A stretch of DNA of 60,000 bases, taken from Adiantum capillus-veneris (taxonomy: Eukaryota > Streptophyta > Polypodiopsida > Polypodiales > Pteridaceae). The position numbers and the translations under genes are program-made. Where the stretch lies: NCBI GenBank assembly GCA_014529385.2, contig CM043953.1, forward strand, positions 88,530,342 to 88,590,341, written 5' to 3'. The notes beneath the pieces were generated by a model. It worked only from the letters and a program-made list of their open reading frames with translations, searched no databases and had not been told where the DNA came from. Positions 10,786 to 21,352 of this stretch are shown here, piece after piece (position 1 is the stretch's first letter; each line of letters opens with the position of its first letter).

Positions 10786-11801
10786 TACTTACTTTCACCT
10801 TATCTACCATCAATAATGCTCTCTTTTGAGCCCACACCCATGACTCAAGCAGACAAAGAAGGCCCACAATGTTTTGATATTCAAAAAAATCATAATCTTG
10901 ATTTGTTAGCTTGTAAATTAGGATTTCCAATAATCCTAATGAGGGGTCTCCAACCTATAAATAGGCCCCTCTCCTTCTTGCAAAACAACCTCCAACATCT
11001 CACATAGCACCCCAACACTCTATGCGTGAGGAGAGACTTAGGTGTAGCAACCACTTGTGAGCTTCACTCTTGGTGTGAGAGAAGCCTTCAAGCTACACAT
11101 TGCAAGTGAGAGAGTGCGAGTTCCACAAATCTCAAAACCACTATTGTACATGCTCCTTCATCATCAATAAATTGAGGTTTGGTGCATCAAAGGCGTGATT
11201 CGACGTTTAAATCTTCGTCCTTCCATTTGTGCAATACGGTTTGGTGAATTCAAGGTGACTTGTGTATTTTGAGTTTTATCGGTTGATCTTGATTTTAGAA
11301 AGTGTTTTAGTGTGTTTTTCATTGCCAGTTTTGTGTCCATTGTAAGAGGGTATTGTGGTGAGAGGTCTCCCACACCCTAAGACAGTGTGTGTGTGTTTTG
11401 GCAATGATTAGCAATCACTAAGCATCGAGTGATTTTTGTACAAGTTCTACGATAGCATCATAACGAACCATCTCCATTTGCAAGTCACAAATAAGGTATT
11501 ACGCAAGATCCTTTCCTCTCTCTCTTCCCTTTGCTCTAGCTCTCTCTGGTCCATTTCATGTGTGTCTTGGTGTGAGGTTGCTTGTGTGTGTTGTGTGGTG
11601 CATCTTCTTGGTTGTGCCAAAATCTCCCTTGCGTCCTAGTTCGCATACCATAACTAGGTGGTGCCCCTATCTTGTTTGGGTTTGGTTGTGGGTTTGTTGT
11701 TGTGTTGTGCTTGTGGTTGCCCCAGCCCCAATTGAGCAGCACGGGAGCCTTGAGGGGTGTTTAGAGGTCGCCTCTCTTGTTGCCCGCCCCGGACCGCCTC
11801 A

Positions 11802-13470
11802 GCAGCAAACCAAAAGCTTCAAAGAGCAAAGGAGGAGTACAAGAAAATCAACAAATCACTGACAGATGCGGAGAAAGAGAGGGACAATTTGACACTCCAG
11901 CTTGTAGATGAGTCCAAAGAAGTAGAAACTTTGAGGAATGCTAAGGAAAAGGCTGAGCTAGAACATGAGGAAAGCCAGGATGAAGTGATAGAGCTAAAAG
12001 ATCAAATGAAAGTGAAAAATGAGACCATTCAGAGGCTAAGGGCATCTCCGGCGAAAGTCAAAGCTGCTACATTGACTAGCACTACTTCAAAGAATGATTT
12101 ATGTGAAGAACAGATGAAGGAACTCCAAAAGGAGTTGACACTAGAGAAGAGACAAAGACTCATGCTGGCCGAGGGCTCCCTAGTAATGCAAAATCGTCCA
12201 GAAGATGAGAAAAAGGCATGAAAGATGAGCTAGAAGCCTTGAAAAAGAAGATGGAAGAGGATCCAAACAAAAAATGACGACACCAAGAGGAAGCTAGAAG
12301 AGGCTGAAAAAACCAATGATGAATTGACCGACCTCTTAGTGAACATGGGAGATCAAGATGAACAGGAAAAGAAGGCATATCAGAAGCAGATAGATGAGCT
12401 GAAAGGCCAACAGCAGACTAAAGAGCAAAACTTGAGCACATGGCCACCAGCAATAAGAGGCATTGACATAGAAAATGTGTCAGATCTAGTGGACACCACT
12501 ATGCAAGAGGACATCCTTGTGGGACCATCCCAAGAACCCCAGGATCTGACACAACAAGAAGAAGAAAATCTACAAAAGGCAATAGAAGAGGCAATAAAAG
12601 ACACGGCCAAAGAAGCAATGGAGTGGGAGCAGAGAGTATTTAAGTCTATGACCATTCAGAAGTTAGATGCCAATATCATTCGGCATGAATGGCTATAGCC
12701 TTCTCTCCCATATCCTCTTCTCAAGTATGAAGCTGCTACAATAAACAAACGAATTAAAGAGGAGGCTGCCAATAATGCCACTATATAAAGCAAATATCTC
12801 CAAACCAGAAGGAGTTAAGATGATTGTGGACTCTCAGCCAAAGTGGAGAAAGGCATGGCTAACCAAATACCCGCAGTATTTAGTTCATCTGGTAGAGGCG
12901 CCTAAAAGAGTCAGAGACAACCTTAGCTTTTGCCCTCTACTAAGGATGAGGAGCTGGAAAGCACAAGAGCTGCTGCAGAAAAGCCAACCCACATGGCTCA
13001 ACTACCCAAAGCTGCCAGGCTTGAAGGCAGGCGAGAGAATGAGTGAGAAATACATGGTGAAAACCCTAATGGGCGCCATTAAATTGTTAACTAGCTCGCC
13101 TGACCTCTCTTGCATCATGCTCATAAAAATCTGTAAAACCCTTCTGGCGGTTTTTGAAATCTTTAAACCCGGACAAGCAACAAACAACATCTTCTTCTTC
13201 CAAGACACATATAGATGTGCATATGATCTGTCTGCTCAGCCTTCTCATGAGGTGATACATGCCCTTTATCAGAGAATCATGTTTTTGCCCTCGTATCACC
13301 TCCAGGCCTTTGAAGAAGCCTTCTACACCGGTTTCTTCACCATCAATATAGAATATATTCGGCCCGGCATTACTGGCCCAGCATGCGCGGTATGAGTCTC
13401 TTTTGAAGATGCGCGCAAGCCTCCACTAAAGAAGCAGCTCTACTGCCATGTCGGGGACGACATGAACTAG
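11802..13470 (+). pseudogene. Coiled-coil protein ORF of a non-autonomous LTR element, 3' part
   Basis: This continues the ORF broken at 406. The first part (to about 12221) is a strong coiled coil with Glu/Lys/Leu heptads. Frame changes near 12220 and 12275 lead to more coiled coil (KRKLEEAEKTNDELTD) and an acidic Gln/Glu-rich segment to 12698. From 12775 a more globular segment, rich in aromatic residues (LPSYHLQAFEEAFYTGFF), runs to 13470 with a single in-frame TGA at 13393-13395. The last residues (YCHVGDDMN, then TAG) overlap a hairpin and abut the polypurine tract. No protease, reverse transcriptase or integrase motif is visible, so the element must be non-autonomous. I do not recognise the family. 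A gag-like structural role is possible but not shown. Confidence 0.55.
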
Positions 13471-13481
13471 GAGGGGGGGAA
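13447..13481 (+). promoter_or_regulatory. GGGGAC-loop hairpin plus polypurine tract
   Basis: CATGTC-GGGGAC-GACATG (13447-13464) is a perfect 6 bp stem with a GGGGAC loop. It is followed within a few bases by the polypurine run AGGAGGGGGGGA and then the TG that starts the LTR at 13482. Confidence 0.75.
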
Positions 13482-14408
13482 TGTTAGCGGCTGGACACAC
13501 CCAACGGAGGATGATTGCCTAGCACGATATTATTTTTTGTAATTATTCTTTAATTGAGAAAAACCATCATTTCACCTTTATAAATAGTGGGGCTTGCAGG
13601 AGCTTCCAGATTGTATCCCATTTTTGACATTTAGACTGAGTGAATGGTTAAATTGGAACATTAGGGTTTGAGATTGTAAGGTATTTATACCACTTTTGAC
13701 CTTAATGCAAAAAAACCCTTTGTCATTTTATGAGTTTTGTCTGTGCGAGTTGAGCGTACTCTGTGTACAAGAGAGTGAGAGTTTTATCTTGACGTTACGT
13801 GTGCACTGGTGGTCGGAATCGAGTGTAGAGAAGTGCAACGTGTTGCCCCGAAGAGAGCTACGTGCCAACACCTACATTGCGTGTGTACGACCCGGCTTGG
13901 CGAGCTCGACCCACGAGCTATATCTGTTGATTCGGTGAGCATACGTTGTTTGTTTTTGCATTTCAGTATATCCACGCATTCGCATTGCATAGAGCTACAC
14001 ATTAAGCACTTTAGTTTTTGGAAACGATGACATGCAAATTTCAACGAGATATCCTATGTGATTTTGCACCAGGAGTTTAGGGTTGGAGTTTTGGTTCATG
14101 GACCTTAGGGAGAGTGACCTATTAGTGTTAATAGGGTTTCCTTCAAGTTCTATGGCGTTTTGAGAATGTTTGATGGGTGTTCGGCTCCTGAAAGCGTCGT
14201 AGGAAATCTCCTCTTATGTACTCTTGAAGGCTGTAGCTTAGGCATTAGGTAAAGACCTCTGTAGGAAATAGTCGAGAGTCGGTCGAGTGTAGGTTGACAC
14301 CCTATTGCTTGCTTCCATGCACCTGCGGGTCAAGCTTCGTCCTTAGATGACAAATCTTGTTAGGTGAGTTCTCGCTGTGCTGACGTCCGTCGTGACGTAT
14401 TCGCCAAC
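13482..14408 (+). repeat. 3' LTR of the coiled-coil non-autonomous element
   Basis: It begins TGTTAGCGG directly after a polypurine tract and plausibly ends GCCAACA at 14408 (about 927 bp). A TATAAATAG box lies at 13579-13587. The 5' partner is outside the window, so the right boundary rests only on the TG...CA rule. Confidence 0.6.
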
Positions 14409-14518
14409 AATTGCCAAATGTACTTTGGCAAAAGCAGTCTTATCAAATCCGAGTAGAAAATCTTTTGCTAATCAATACCAAAGTCTGCTAGGAACCAGTT
14501 TTTACAAAACCAGTCGAC
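14409..14518 (+). other. Leader-like spacer with no recognised primer site
   Basis: About 110 bp between the inferred LTR end and the next ORF. It begins ATTGCCAAATG, which does not match a TGG-type primer site. It contains the short inverted repeat TTGCCAAA / TTTGGCAA (14410-14431). Confidence 0.3.
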
Positions 14519-15250
14519 ATGGACTCATCTCGAGCTGAGAGTTCAAGTACAGTAGAGCAAGCTAGTAGGAATGGCAACATCGATACAAGTGCAAACGAGA
14601 GAATTTTACAGCTTTATGGCTACAATGGAGATAAAGTCTCGTATACAGATTCAAAAGGCCATAGATACTTGATGAACAGCAAAAGCAGCCCAGGAGCCAA
14701 GATCCTATTGATCAGAGTAAAACTAGATTCAGAGAACTCCCAGATGTTCACAGACTTCAGTGGAGCCAGGTATTGCAAGCTCAAAGATGAAGTGCAGATA
14801 GAAGTTCAGAAAATCAACCCAAGTGGTTATCCAAAAATCTGCACAAGCCAGCAAAACATACAGTTAGTGCATATGCAATCAGGGTCATTGTACATGGACT
14901 ATAGTGGTCAGATCTATAATCGAGAACCAGAAATGAAAGGTCCAATAGATCAACCAATTGAAGCCAGTCTAATTGGAGAACGGAGCCAAAGACGGTACAA
15001 AGGTCAAGATGGAGCATTCTATAGCTTGATAGTCAGTGTTCTGAAAGAAGATGCCGACAACTTGGCAAGCATAGAAGCAGAAACTTCTCAGCATGAGCTT
15101 GACATAAAAGAGCCAATTGAAATACCACCAGTCATGGCGTATTGCTCAGATTGTGGACGAAAAGCCCTGGGGATTCACTCTATATACAAAACGGGATGCC
15201 ACCTGCGAGCGGATAACTTTGGTAAAACCCCTATATATGACTCATATTAG
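14519..15250 (+). CDS. Unrecognised 243-residue protein with repeated D-x-x-G-x-x-Y units
   Basis: This is one open frame from ATG to TAG. I do not recognise the protein. It contains at least four spaced copies of a short motif: YTDSKGHRYL, FTDFSGARYC, YMDYSGQIYN and YKGQDGAFYS, that is an aromatic residue, usually Asp, two residues, Gly, two residues, then an aromatic residue, each 35-55 residues apart. Near the C-terminus is YCSDCGRKALGIHS, a Cys-x-x-Cys with a later Cys and His that could bind a metal. It begins about 110 bp after an LTR end and is followed by a decayed Ty3 protease-reverse transcriptase. It may be the first ORF of a tandem copy of the neighbouring LTR element, or an unusual gag. 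There is no stop inside, unlike its neighbours, so it may be younger or selected. Confidence 0.45.
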   Translation: MDSSRAESSSTVEQASRNGNIDTSANERILQLYGYNGDKVSYTDSKGHRYLMNSKSSPGAKILLIRVKLDSENSQMFTDFSGARYCKLKDEVQIEVQKINPSGYPKICTSQQNIQLVHMQSGSLYMDYSGQIYNREPEMKGPIDQPIEASLIGERSQRRYKGQDGAFYSLIVSVLKEDADNLASIEAETSQHELDIKEPIEIPPVMAYCSDCGRKALGIHSIYKTGCHLRADNFGKTPIYDSY

Positions 15251-15369
15251 AGAATATTACCCCGCTTTTCACACTTATACGACAATCAATGAAGAAAACT
15301 ATCATAGCCCCTATCTTACATATAAAATTTAGGCCTCACATGATCTAATTGAGTTAAAATAGTCAAAGA

Positions 15370-18300
15370 GTGTGCAGCACAATGACTGGCAACGTACTAA
15401 GGAACCGCTTGTTGATAACTAGATGTACCCTCAAAGCAGTGTTAGTTCTTGCATGTATCTTTGTAGCTATTGACTCACAAGTTCAAGGACATACTCTTTT
15501 GGGAAGCTATGTGGACAAAGAGGACTTCTTTATCTCTCCTCTCAAGCATGAGGATGTAATCCTAGGGGCACCATGGTTTGACCGCCTGGCTGCTGATGTT
15601 AAATTTCCTGAAAGGAGAATCTACTTTAAGTTCAGGGAAAAGGACATGTATATAGATGCTAAGGAGATGGGTAACACCATCCCCATTGTACATACACCAG
15701 CTTTCAACAAGTCAATAAAGAGCTCTATTTCCGTGTACATGATTTTTGTTAACGATTCTCAAAATGAACCTAATGCTTTAGCAAAAGAAAATAAAAGCAA
15801 CCAAAAGGAATTAGAGTTATCCAATTTTCTCAAGGGGTTTCAAGATGTTTTTATTGACGAAATCCCTTGTGAGCTACCTCCTAAACGAGGTAATGATGAC
15901 CATGCAATTGAACTTCTTCCATGAAGCTCACCGCCTAACAAACCTCCTTAAAGATTTTCTCAAGCTCAACAAGAGGAGATTATGCGGCAAGTGCATGAGT
16001 TAGTTGAGAAGGGTATGGTTAGGCCTAGCTCATCTCCATTTTGCTCACCTGTGCTATTAGTGCAAAAGAAAGACGGCACATATCGTATATGTGTCGACTA
16101 TAGAGCACTAAATAGGATCACTATCAAGAATAGGTTTCCCGTTCCACGGGTAGAATACCTATTTGATAAGCTACAAGGATCGACCTACTTTAGTAGGATT
16201 GACCTAAAAAGTGGCTATCATCAAATAAGGATAGTTGATCAAGACATTGTAAAGACCGCATTTCGCACCACATTTGGTCTTTACAAATACATTGTCATGC
16301 CTTTTGGCTTGACCAATGCACCAGCCACATTCAACCGCTTGATGGAGAAGCTGTTCAGGCCTCATTGAACCTTCACTCGAGTGTTCTTTGATGATATTAT
16401 CATCCACTCTAATTCATTAGACGAACACAAGCAACACCTCCAGGTAATATTTCAAGTTTTAAGAGAGAATAAACTTTATGTTAATCGAAAGAAAAGTGAA
16501 TTTTTCTTGCAAGAGATTCAGTATTTAGGTCACATTATCTCTCAAGATGGCATCCAAATGGATCCATCAAAGTTAGAGGTAATAAAAGAATGGCCTAAAC
16601 CAAGGAATCTTCATGAACTAAGAAGCTTTATAGGTATGTGCGCATACTATAGACGCTTCATAGAAAAGTTCTCACAAATTGCGTGACCATTACATGACCT
16701 AACAAAGAAAAGCGTTAGGTATGCATGGTCTGCTAAGGAGAACAATGCTTTCAAAAATCTTATCTCTCAACCTGTGCTTACACTACCGGATCTCTCAAAA
16801 CCATTTGAGGTCCAATGTGATGCTTGTGATGATTGCCTTGGAGCTATTTTGCTTCAAGAAGGGCACGCCATAGGCTATGAAAGTTGAAGGCTCGACCCTG
16901 TTGAGCAAGCTCTAGGCATATATGAAAAGGAACTCCTTGCAGTTTTACATGCCTTAGACTCATGGAAGCACTATTTATTGGGGACTCCTTTCATTTTGCG
17001 AACAGATCACCAAAGTCTTAAGTACTTCATGACGCAGACCAAGCTCTCCGACAAACAAATGAGGTGGGCAAATTTCGTTTCACAATTTCATTTTCATATT
17101 GCTCACATTGCTGGCAAGCATAATCAAGTAGCTAATGCACTCTCAAGATGGCCGAGAGTGAATGCGGTTTCCATAGCCACTCACAATGATCTATATTCAA
17201 TGATAGATGAGTACGCTATTGATCTTGATTTTAGAGATGTGATTTCAGCCCTTGCATTAGGGAAGAAAGAAGAACCATTTACTTTACAAGATGGTTATCT
17301 TCTCTATGGCAATAGACTATGTGTTACTAACTCACTACGTGAGAAAGTAATGTATGAATCTCATGCTCCACCTTATGCGGGGCATAGAGGGATTCAGTCT
17401 ACCTTAAAGGGAATTGAAACATATTTCTATTGGCCTACCATGAAAGTGAACATACAAGAGTATGTTTCTAAATGTGTGGTATGCCAAAAGACAAAGTTTG
17501 ATAGAGGGAAGCAACTTGGATTGCTTCAACCCTTGCCAATCCCTAATTCACCATGGGAGAGCATATCCATGGATTTTATCTTTGGATTGCCTAATTCTAT
17601 CCATGGGAATACGGGAATATGGACGATAGTAGACAGGTTTAGTAAGCAAGCTCAATTTATACCTGTCAAAAAGACTATCAAAGCCCATCAAATGGCAACC
17701 CTCTTCATTTCACAAATTTTCAAGTACCATGGCTTGCCAATGTCCATAGTGTCGGATAGAGATCCTAGAATGACCAGTAATTTCTGGAAGGGTCTCTTTG
17801 AGAATTTAGGGACAAGGCTAAGCTTCTCTTCGGCCTATCATCCACAAACGGATGGCCAAAGTGAAATAGCTAACCTAACCATTCTCGATCTACTAAAAGC
17901 CTATGTAACGGAAGTAGATCAAAGATCCCAATGGGAGAAGTACTTACCCTTAGTGGAGTATGCTTACAATAACACTGTACATACTTCCACGGGAAGAGCA
18001 CTTTTCGAGGTAATTGAGGGAAGATCAAAAGGTCCCTTGCTACTTAAGGTACATGGGATGAGTATACAGATGAGTATAGCCGAGACCTACAAGAATCATT
18101 TCAAAAGATTAAGGATGCTATCTCTATCTCACAGCAAAGGCAAAAGGATGCTGCTAACAAGCACAGAAGAGCCCAAGCCTTTAAAGAAAATGATTGGGTC
18201 TTGTTAAAGTTTCCCAAGGCTCGATTAAGGCACACGAGGGGCAAGAATCTTACGGGACACCAAAAGTACTATGCTAAACTAGCAAAAAGGTACTATGGTC

Positions 18301-18647
18301 CCTTCGAGATTCTTAGGCCAATCAATGAGATGGCCTATCAACTCAAGTTGCCCAATCATTGGCTCATACAAAATGCTTTCCATGTGAACCTATTAAAGCC
18401 TTACAAAGGAGATCCACCTCAAGAACCAACTATTGAAGACCCACCAAAGATCGAGGACCAAGAGGAGGTGTTGTAGCCCGACTCCATTCTTCGACATGAA
18501 GACAAGGTACTAAGAGGCGGTAAGACTATCCGACGATATCTTATTAAGTTTAAAAATTATCCTTTTGAAGATGCTAGATGGATGCAAGGCATACAATTAA
18601 AGGATAACCTAAAACTTGTCAATGCTTACAATGCTTCCCAAGCATAA
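15370..18647 (+). pseudogene. Decayed chromodomain-type Ty3/gypsy pol (protease to chromodomain)
   Basis: Gag is missing. The piece starts in a damaged protease (RNRLLITRCTLKA, later DVILGAPWF). Reverse transcriptase follows with [11 protein letters not shown] and the active-site VFFDDIII at about 16384. The ordinary RNase H has VQCDACDDCLGAILL, KELLAVLHAL and FILRTDHQSLKYF. Integrase shows an HHCC finger (GHRGIQSTLKGIETYFYWP and CVVCQ), the Asp of SMDFIFGLP, SDRDPRM and the Glu of [16 protein letters not shown] (GPY/F) module and a C-terminal chromodomain-like segment (RRYLIKFKNYPFEDARW, 18530-18590) follow. Stops interrupt it at about 15922, 15951, 16366, 16686, 16887, 18207 and 18476. This places it among plant chromoviruses; the exact clade cannot be told by eye. 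Confidence 0.85.
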
Positions 18648-18954
18648 GCAAATGTTAAAAATGAACAAAGTTTTTGTCTTGTAAGACTCTCTTTTTCTTT
18701 ATTGTGCACAAAATGAAGTAGTATGCAGGCTTAGATCAAGTTTGCGGAGACGACGTCTCCCAAACACCAAGTAGAGCTTGTCACTCTACTATGGAAGATT
18801 GATAGGACTAATGTGCATGCATGCTTGCGGTAGCCTCAGGCTCTCAAGCACCAAATGGACTAGTCATCCATTCTGGAATGATGTCATAGGGTAACATAGG
18901 GATCCTCTACCCGCTAAGAAAAGGACTCATGAATATGCTTTATCTTCTCTACAC
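18648..18954 (+). other. 3' untranslated part of the chromovirus
   Basis: No ORF of note. The sequence lies between the chromodomain stop and the pre-LTR hairpin and is consistent with a long internal untranslated region. Confidence 0.5.
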
Positions 18955-18992
18955 CATAGTTGAGGACGACTATGATTTCAAGAGAGAGGTAA
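18955..18992 (+). promoter_or_regulatory. GAGGAC-loop hairpin plus purine tract before the chromovirus LTR
   Basis: CATAGT-TGAGGACG-ACTATG (18955-18974) is a perfect 6 bp stem with a loop containing GAGGAC. It is followed by the purine run AGAGAGAGG and the TG starting the LTR at 18993. The layout matches 13447-13481 and 21316-21352. Confidence 0.7.
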
Positions 18993-20597
18993 TGTCATAA
19001 TAATCAATATCTAATTCTCCTAAATGATTTTCTCATGTTAAATTGATCATTTAATATGGGGAAGTGCCAGGGGAGAAAAAGCTAGAATATTGGTTAAGCT
19101 AGCAGACCGGCCACAATAGGGATCCAAAGGAGGGAAAATAGGGATTCAAAGGGGGGGCCATCTGCAAAAGAGCCATGTGCAACAATGGGCTAAAAAGACC
19201 CTAAGGTTCAGCCCATTAAGACTTCCAAAATTCTAAGGTTCCAAAATTCAAAGGTTGTGTCCAAAGGTCAACCATAGGGGAATTGGATGCTTTGTGTGTG
19301 TCCAAAAAAGTCTTTACACATCCCTACTTAGGAGGGGGCGAGCCTTTCTTGTAGGGGATGAGAGAGAAAGCCACACACACACACAAGATCCCTTTACACA
19401 AAGGGAATGAGGGACACATGTAAGCTCCCTTGCCCAGATGCCCACAAGGTGTACCCAATTTCTGTTGGATGGCCTTGGAGGTGGACCAATGAGAATTAGG
19501 ATAGACTAAATCTAGTTTAATTAATTTAAAAACACTTAATAAAAGAACCAATGAGAATTAAGTCCTCTAGAAGACTATTGGACAGTCTCCCAAGGGGTCC
19601 AATGAGCATTCAGCAGCCCAATGGCTTGCCTGATTCCTATTGGCCAGGAGGCAAAGGGGTCCAATGAGAGTTTAGTTGAATTATTAAATTACCTAAAGCT
19701 CTCACAAAAGGGGAAAGGGGGACACATGTCAGAAGGCTATCACTTATGATGCTTAATTGTCATTGGCTAGCCCTAGGGAGGTCCAATGGGAGGATAGCAA
19801 GAGCAATTAGCAAGAGGGGTCGCCCAAGAGAGAGAGGGGGCTGATTTTTGCAAGGCATTATCACACACACACTCACACAATCTCATGTGTGAAGTAAAGA
19901 AGACTCTCTCTCCTTCTCAAGCTTTAATGGAAAGCTTACCACCTACTCCAAGCTTGTGAGAAGGGAGACCTACACCAACAACTCTTGGCTTTGTGATGCA
20001 AATCCAACCAAGAGCCAAGCTTCAATGCATGCTCATCTCCTCTACCATGCTAATTACTAAGCTAACCTATGCTAATATGAGTGATTATGTGAGGAGATGT
20101 ACATCTTTCTCGTAAGAATACTCCTTCTTCCTCTCAATCTACTCTCATACCCTGCTAGCTCTCACCATCTTCGAAGGTGTGTGAGGTCTTGGGTCGGAGA
20201 CCGGGGATAATTGACGTTGTGTTTGCTAAGTGTTTTGATTAGTGCATGAAGCTTTCATATTCATTGCACTAGCTAGTCTTGAAGGAACACAAAGAATTGT
20301 ATTGTACAATGTTTCTCTTGATGGGAGAAACCATAATACAAAGCCTTTTGGAGGGGGGACCGGCTCCATGCAAATCCGGTCCTCAACTATTGTCAATAGC
20401 TTAATTTCTCTCTCTTTTGAAAGTATTGTTCATGCTATCTAACTAGGTGTTATGCTTTTTGTTGCTCTCTCCACCCAAGCACTCTTGTAATTTCTCATTA
20501 GGAATCTATTCTAATGAAATGCCCACTATGTTCATGCTAATTTCTGCTACACACAAGCTTTTAGGCCATTAAATGTTACAAAGTCTATTAACTTACA
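18993..20597 (+). repeat. LTR of the chromovirus (inferred boundaries)
   Basis: It starts TGTCATAATAATC after the purine tract. The best CA end is CTTACA at 20597, followed by ATTGGTGGAGTG, which looks rather like a primer site. No second copy is present in the window, so the length (about 1.6 kb) is inferred. It holds a cluster of CCAAT/ATTGG motifs at 19455-19787. No coding sequence is supported inside. Confidence 0.5.
19455..19787 (+). promoter_or_regulatory. Cluster of about ten CCAAT/ATTGG boxes
   Basis: CCAAT on the plus strand near 19455, 19486, 19548, 19599, 19619, 19660 and 19783, and ATTGG near 19576, 19639 and 19762. Several share the longer core CCAATGAGAATTA or GGTCCAATGAG. CCAAT is the NF-Y core site; binding here is inferred. 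Confidence 0.5.
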
Positions 20598-21315
20598 ATT
20601 GGTGGAGTGTCGTAGAGTCCAACACTCACGCACAGTGTACAGTAAGATGAGAGCACGTATCCTCGTCAACGAAAACCACTCTTAAAAGGGTGCCAGCTTG
20701 CAAAGCTATGTCATATGCTTTTATAGATACACCATCTTTTTGAAGAATCCCTCAAAATCTTTCTTGCACAGCATATTGTTTTCCATGCATTTTTGTGTAT
20801 GCATAAATAGGATGTCCCATCATCGGACATATGCATTAGACACTCTTTTTTGCTTCCACCTTTGCACCTTGAGTGGACTACAACAGGCAAACCAATATTC
20901 CATCATGCTACCCTTTCATATTTGCTACCTTTTTAATTCCATATCTATCAGCAAATAATTCCTTGAGTTCTTTATTAATATTTTCCATGCTAATAAGTAC
21001 TCCAATAATGTGTGTATACCAAAGGCACTTTTTTTCCACTGGGTTTTTTCGCTTTGGTCATCCAGGTATAGGACCCTAATTTAGAACCTCATCATTCTAC
21101 TTTCCTTGTACATATTTTTCATAAATAAATACCAACCTCATCATGATGCTATTACAACGGACAAATGCAACATCATCTCTCAAAATCGACTACTCGGACC
21201 AATGAAGATGTTGTAGCAAATTGAACCTCATCAAAAAATCCAACGATAAAATGAAGATCAGCCCATCAACAACCAATCAAAACCTTCCACAGCCTCCAAG
21301 GACACTTTTTCAACA
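20598..21315 (+). other. Non-coding remnant of an LTR element interior
   Basis: I see no convincing gene. The stretch ends in a hairpin, purine tract and LTR start, so it is probably the 3' internal end of another decayed LTR element. Confidence 0.35.
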
Positions 21316-21352
21316 GTGCCCGGGGACGGGCACTAAAATAGAAAGGGGGGAA
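21316..21352 (+). promoter_or_regulatory. GGGGAC-loop hairpin plus polypurine tract
   Basis: GTGCCC-GGGGAC-GGGCAC (21316-21333) is a perfect 6 bp stem with exactly the same loop as at 13453, but a completely different stem. It is followed by GAAAGGGGGGAA and an LTR start TGTTAACTG at 21353. Confidence 0.75.

Larger units (their letters stand above)
407..11801 (+). mobile_element. Young, apparently intact Tat-like Ty3/gypsy LTR retrotransposon
   Basis: Two long direct LTRs, each starting TGATAGCC and ending CGCCTCA, flank a primer site, one uninterrupted gag-pol ORF, a hairpin and a polypurine tract, in canonical order. The two LTRs differ by only a handful of substitutions that I could find by eye plus microsatellite length changes, so the insertion is recent. 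It sits inside the coiled-coil ORF. A clean 5 bp target duplication is not visible: the left flank is GGCAA and the right flank is GCAGCAA, so GCAA recurs with a 3-base offset. The presence of two RNase H domains and the absence of a chromodomain point to the Tat branch of plant Ty3 elements. The lineage is an inference from domain order; the element itself is certain. Confidence 0.95.
9050..11801 (+). repeat. 3' LTR of the young Tat-like element
   Basis: It is 2752 bp long and nearly identical to 407-3128. Differences I noticed include the TA-repeat length, GATGTTTGG versus GATTTTTGG, ACCTTT versus ACCTCT, TACAAT versus CACAAT and GCGCGAGG versus GCGTGAGG. It ends CGCCTCA and the coiled-coil ORF resumes on the next base. 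Confidence 0.95.

Noticed and set aside
13447-21333. GGGGAC hairpins as Rho-independent terminators
   Set aside because: Context is eukaryotic retrotransposons, with no trailing T-run. Position before the polypurine tract is the consistent feature.
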